From Opitutaceae bacterium (GTDB lineage Bacteria; Verrucomicrobiota; Verrucomicrobiia; Opitutales; Opitutaceae): a stretch of 64,000 nucleotides of DNA. The stretch lies in assembly GCA_016794785.1 (NCBI GenBank), contig JAEUHC010000002.1, positions 184,893-248,892 on the forward strand. The letters are read 5' to 3'. The notes under the pieces are model-generated. The model was not told the DNA's origin and did not search any database. It saw nothing but the letters and a program-made list of their open reading frames with translations. Every line of letters starts with the position of its first letter. Positions within the stretch are counted from its first letter, which is position 1. This document shows positions 63,428-64,000 of the stretch, in pieces. Made by a program: the position numbers and the translations under genes.

Positions 63428-64000
63428 ATGCAAGATCCCAAGGAACTGAGGGACTCGCTGCGGGAGATCGGCGACTTGAAGGCCGCCTTGGATGAGCACG
63501 CGATCGTGGCCATCACGGATCCACAGGGCCGGATCACCTACGTGAACGACAAGTTCTGCGCGATTTCGAAATACGCGCGGGAGGAGCTGATCGGGCAGGA
63601 CCACCGGATCATCAATTCGGGCCATCATCCGCAGCCATTTATTCGCGACCTCTGGAACACCATCGCCCACGGCCGGGTTTGGCATGGCGAGATCAAGAAC
63701 CGCGCGAAGGACGGCTCCTTCTACTGGGTGGACACGACGATCGTGCCGTTTCTGAAGGACGACGGCAAACCCCGGCAATACGTCGCGATCCGCGCCGACA
63801 TCACCGAGCGCAAAGTGGCGGAGGAGCTGTTGCAGGCCTCGACCAAGGAGGTGGTGGATCTGAAGGCCGCGCTCGACGAGCACGCCATCGTGGCGATCAC
63901 CGACCCGCGGGGAAAGATCACCTACGTGAACGACAAGTTCTGCGCGATTTCGAAATACGCGCGGGAGGAGCTGATCGGGCAGGATCACCGGATCATCAAT
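63428..64000 (+). CDS. Tandem-PAS sensor protein (truncated by window end)
   Basis: At least 191 residues, open at the right edge. It contains one complete PAS unit with a PAC tail (LKAALDEHAIVAITDPQGRI, TYVNDKFCAISKYAREELIG, DTTIVPFLKDDGKPRQYVAI, then RADITERK) and the start of a second, nearly identical unit 128 residues later. DHRIINSGHHP is the phrase of PAS domains in chemoreceptor-like and kinase proteins that bind heme or flavin. The output domain (kinase, GGDEF or methyl-accepting) is outside the window. The ATG at 63428 (MQDPKELRDSL) follows the Xre-receiver gene by 54 bp, so cotranscription is possible. Confidence 0.85.
   Translation, partial: MQDPKELRDSLREIGDLKAALDEHAIVAITDPQGRITYVNDKFCAISKYAREELIGQDHRIINSGHHPQPFIRDLWNTIAHGRVWHGEIKNRAKDGSFYWVDTTIVPFLKDDGKPRQYVAIRADITERKVAEELLQASTKEVVDLKAALDEHAIVAITDPRGKITYVNDKFCAISKYAREELIGQDHRIIN
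63532..64000 (+). repeat. In-frame direct repeat within the PAS gene
   Basis: Bases 63532-63616 recur at 63916-64000 with a single C/T change (GGACCACC versus GGATCACC), a period of 384 bp or 128 codons. The segment between the copies diverges, while the repeated part encodes the start of each PAS core. The repeat may continue past the window edge. Confidence 0.85.

Noticed and set aside
1..64000. CRISPR arrays, insertion sequences or prophage
   Set aside because: I saw no regularly spaced direct repeats with unique spacers, no transposase or integrase and no phage structural gene. The only repeats are small palindromes and the in-frame PAS repeat.

Overview
The window is GC-rich bacterial chromosome, most likely from a motile member of the Verrucomicrobia close to Opitutaceae (Opitutus/Lacunisphaera type). 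The evidence is the mix of flagellar filament genes, many HDOD, PAS and TPR proteins, a sulfatase, a YjhG-type sugar-acid dehydratase, and von Willebrand A (VWA) proteins with an N-terminal SFLDCICCGFGAVIL-like segment. I cannot run a search, so the taxonomy is an inference. I see no rRNA, CRISPR array, prophage, transposase or plasmid gene.

Layout. 1-12.9 kb is mixed metabolism and housekeeping: a sulfatase start, a K+ channel with RCK domains, D-xylonate dehydratase, a lipoyl-carrier/FabH pair, RsmE, tRNA-Leu(CAA), an HpcH/HpaI aldolase, RidA, a DUF6580-like membrane protein with PduO, a Gfo/Idh/MocA oxidoreductase and peptide deformylase. The gaps hold several families of palindromic repeats. 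12.9-20.7 kb is the most unusual part: two converging gene sets that both look like stator or proton-channel complexes (MotA/MotB, ExbB/ExbD). One set pairs a MotA/ExbB-like channel with an actin/Hsp70-like protein and two VWA proteins. The other pairs a large membrane protein with a coiled-coil, trypsin-fold protein. 20.9-28.6 kb carries lipoproteins, two HDOD proteins, a TPR operon and a hybrid histidine kinase.

28.8-42.1 kb is a surface-glycan island: an O-GlcNAc-transferase-like protein, an oxidoreductase/acetyltransferase/aminotransferase trio for an N-acetylated aminosugar, two duplicated CgeB-like glycosyltransferases, a three-part giant glycosyltransferase, a glutamine amidotransferase and a TagD-like cytidylyltransferase. 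It runs directly into two flagellin genes, fliD, a probable flgM, fliS and a fliT/flgN-like gene (42.3-48.2 kb), so the glycan may decorate flagellin. Three promoters of the form TAAA-N15-GCCGATAA or one base away lie before fliD, the flgM-like gene and a gap upstream of an outer-membrane protein, and a fourth, weaker match lies before flagellin 2. This outlines a local sigma-28 regulon. A sigma-54 activator (48.9-50.4 kb) may sit above it.

50.7-64 kb holds a beta-barrel outer-membrane protein, a plant/cyanobacterial-type IspH with an extra N-terminal domain, an RES/Xre toxin-antitoxin pair, AlaS, and a signalling cluster: PAS-GAF-PAS protein, MASE1 histidine kinase, an Xre-receiver fusion and a multi-PAS protein cut by the window end.
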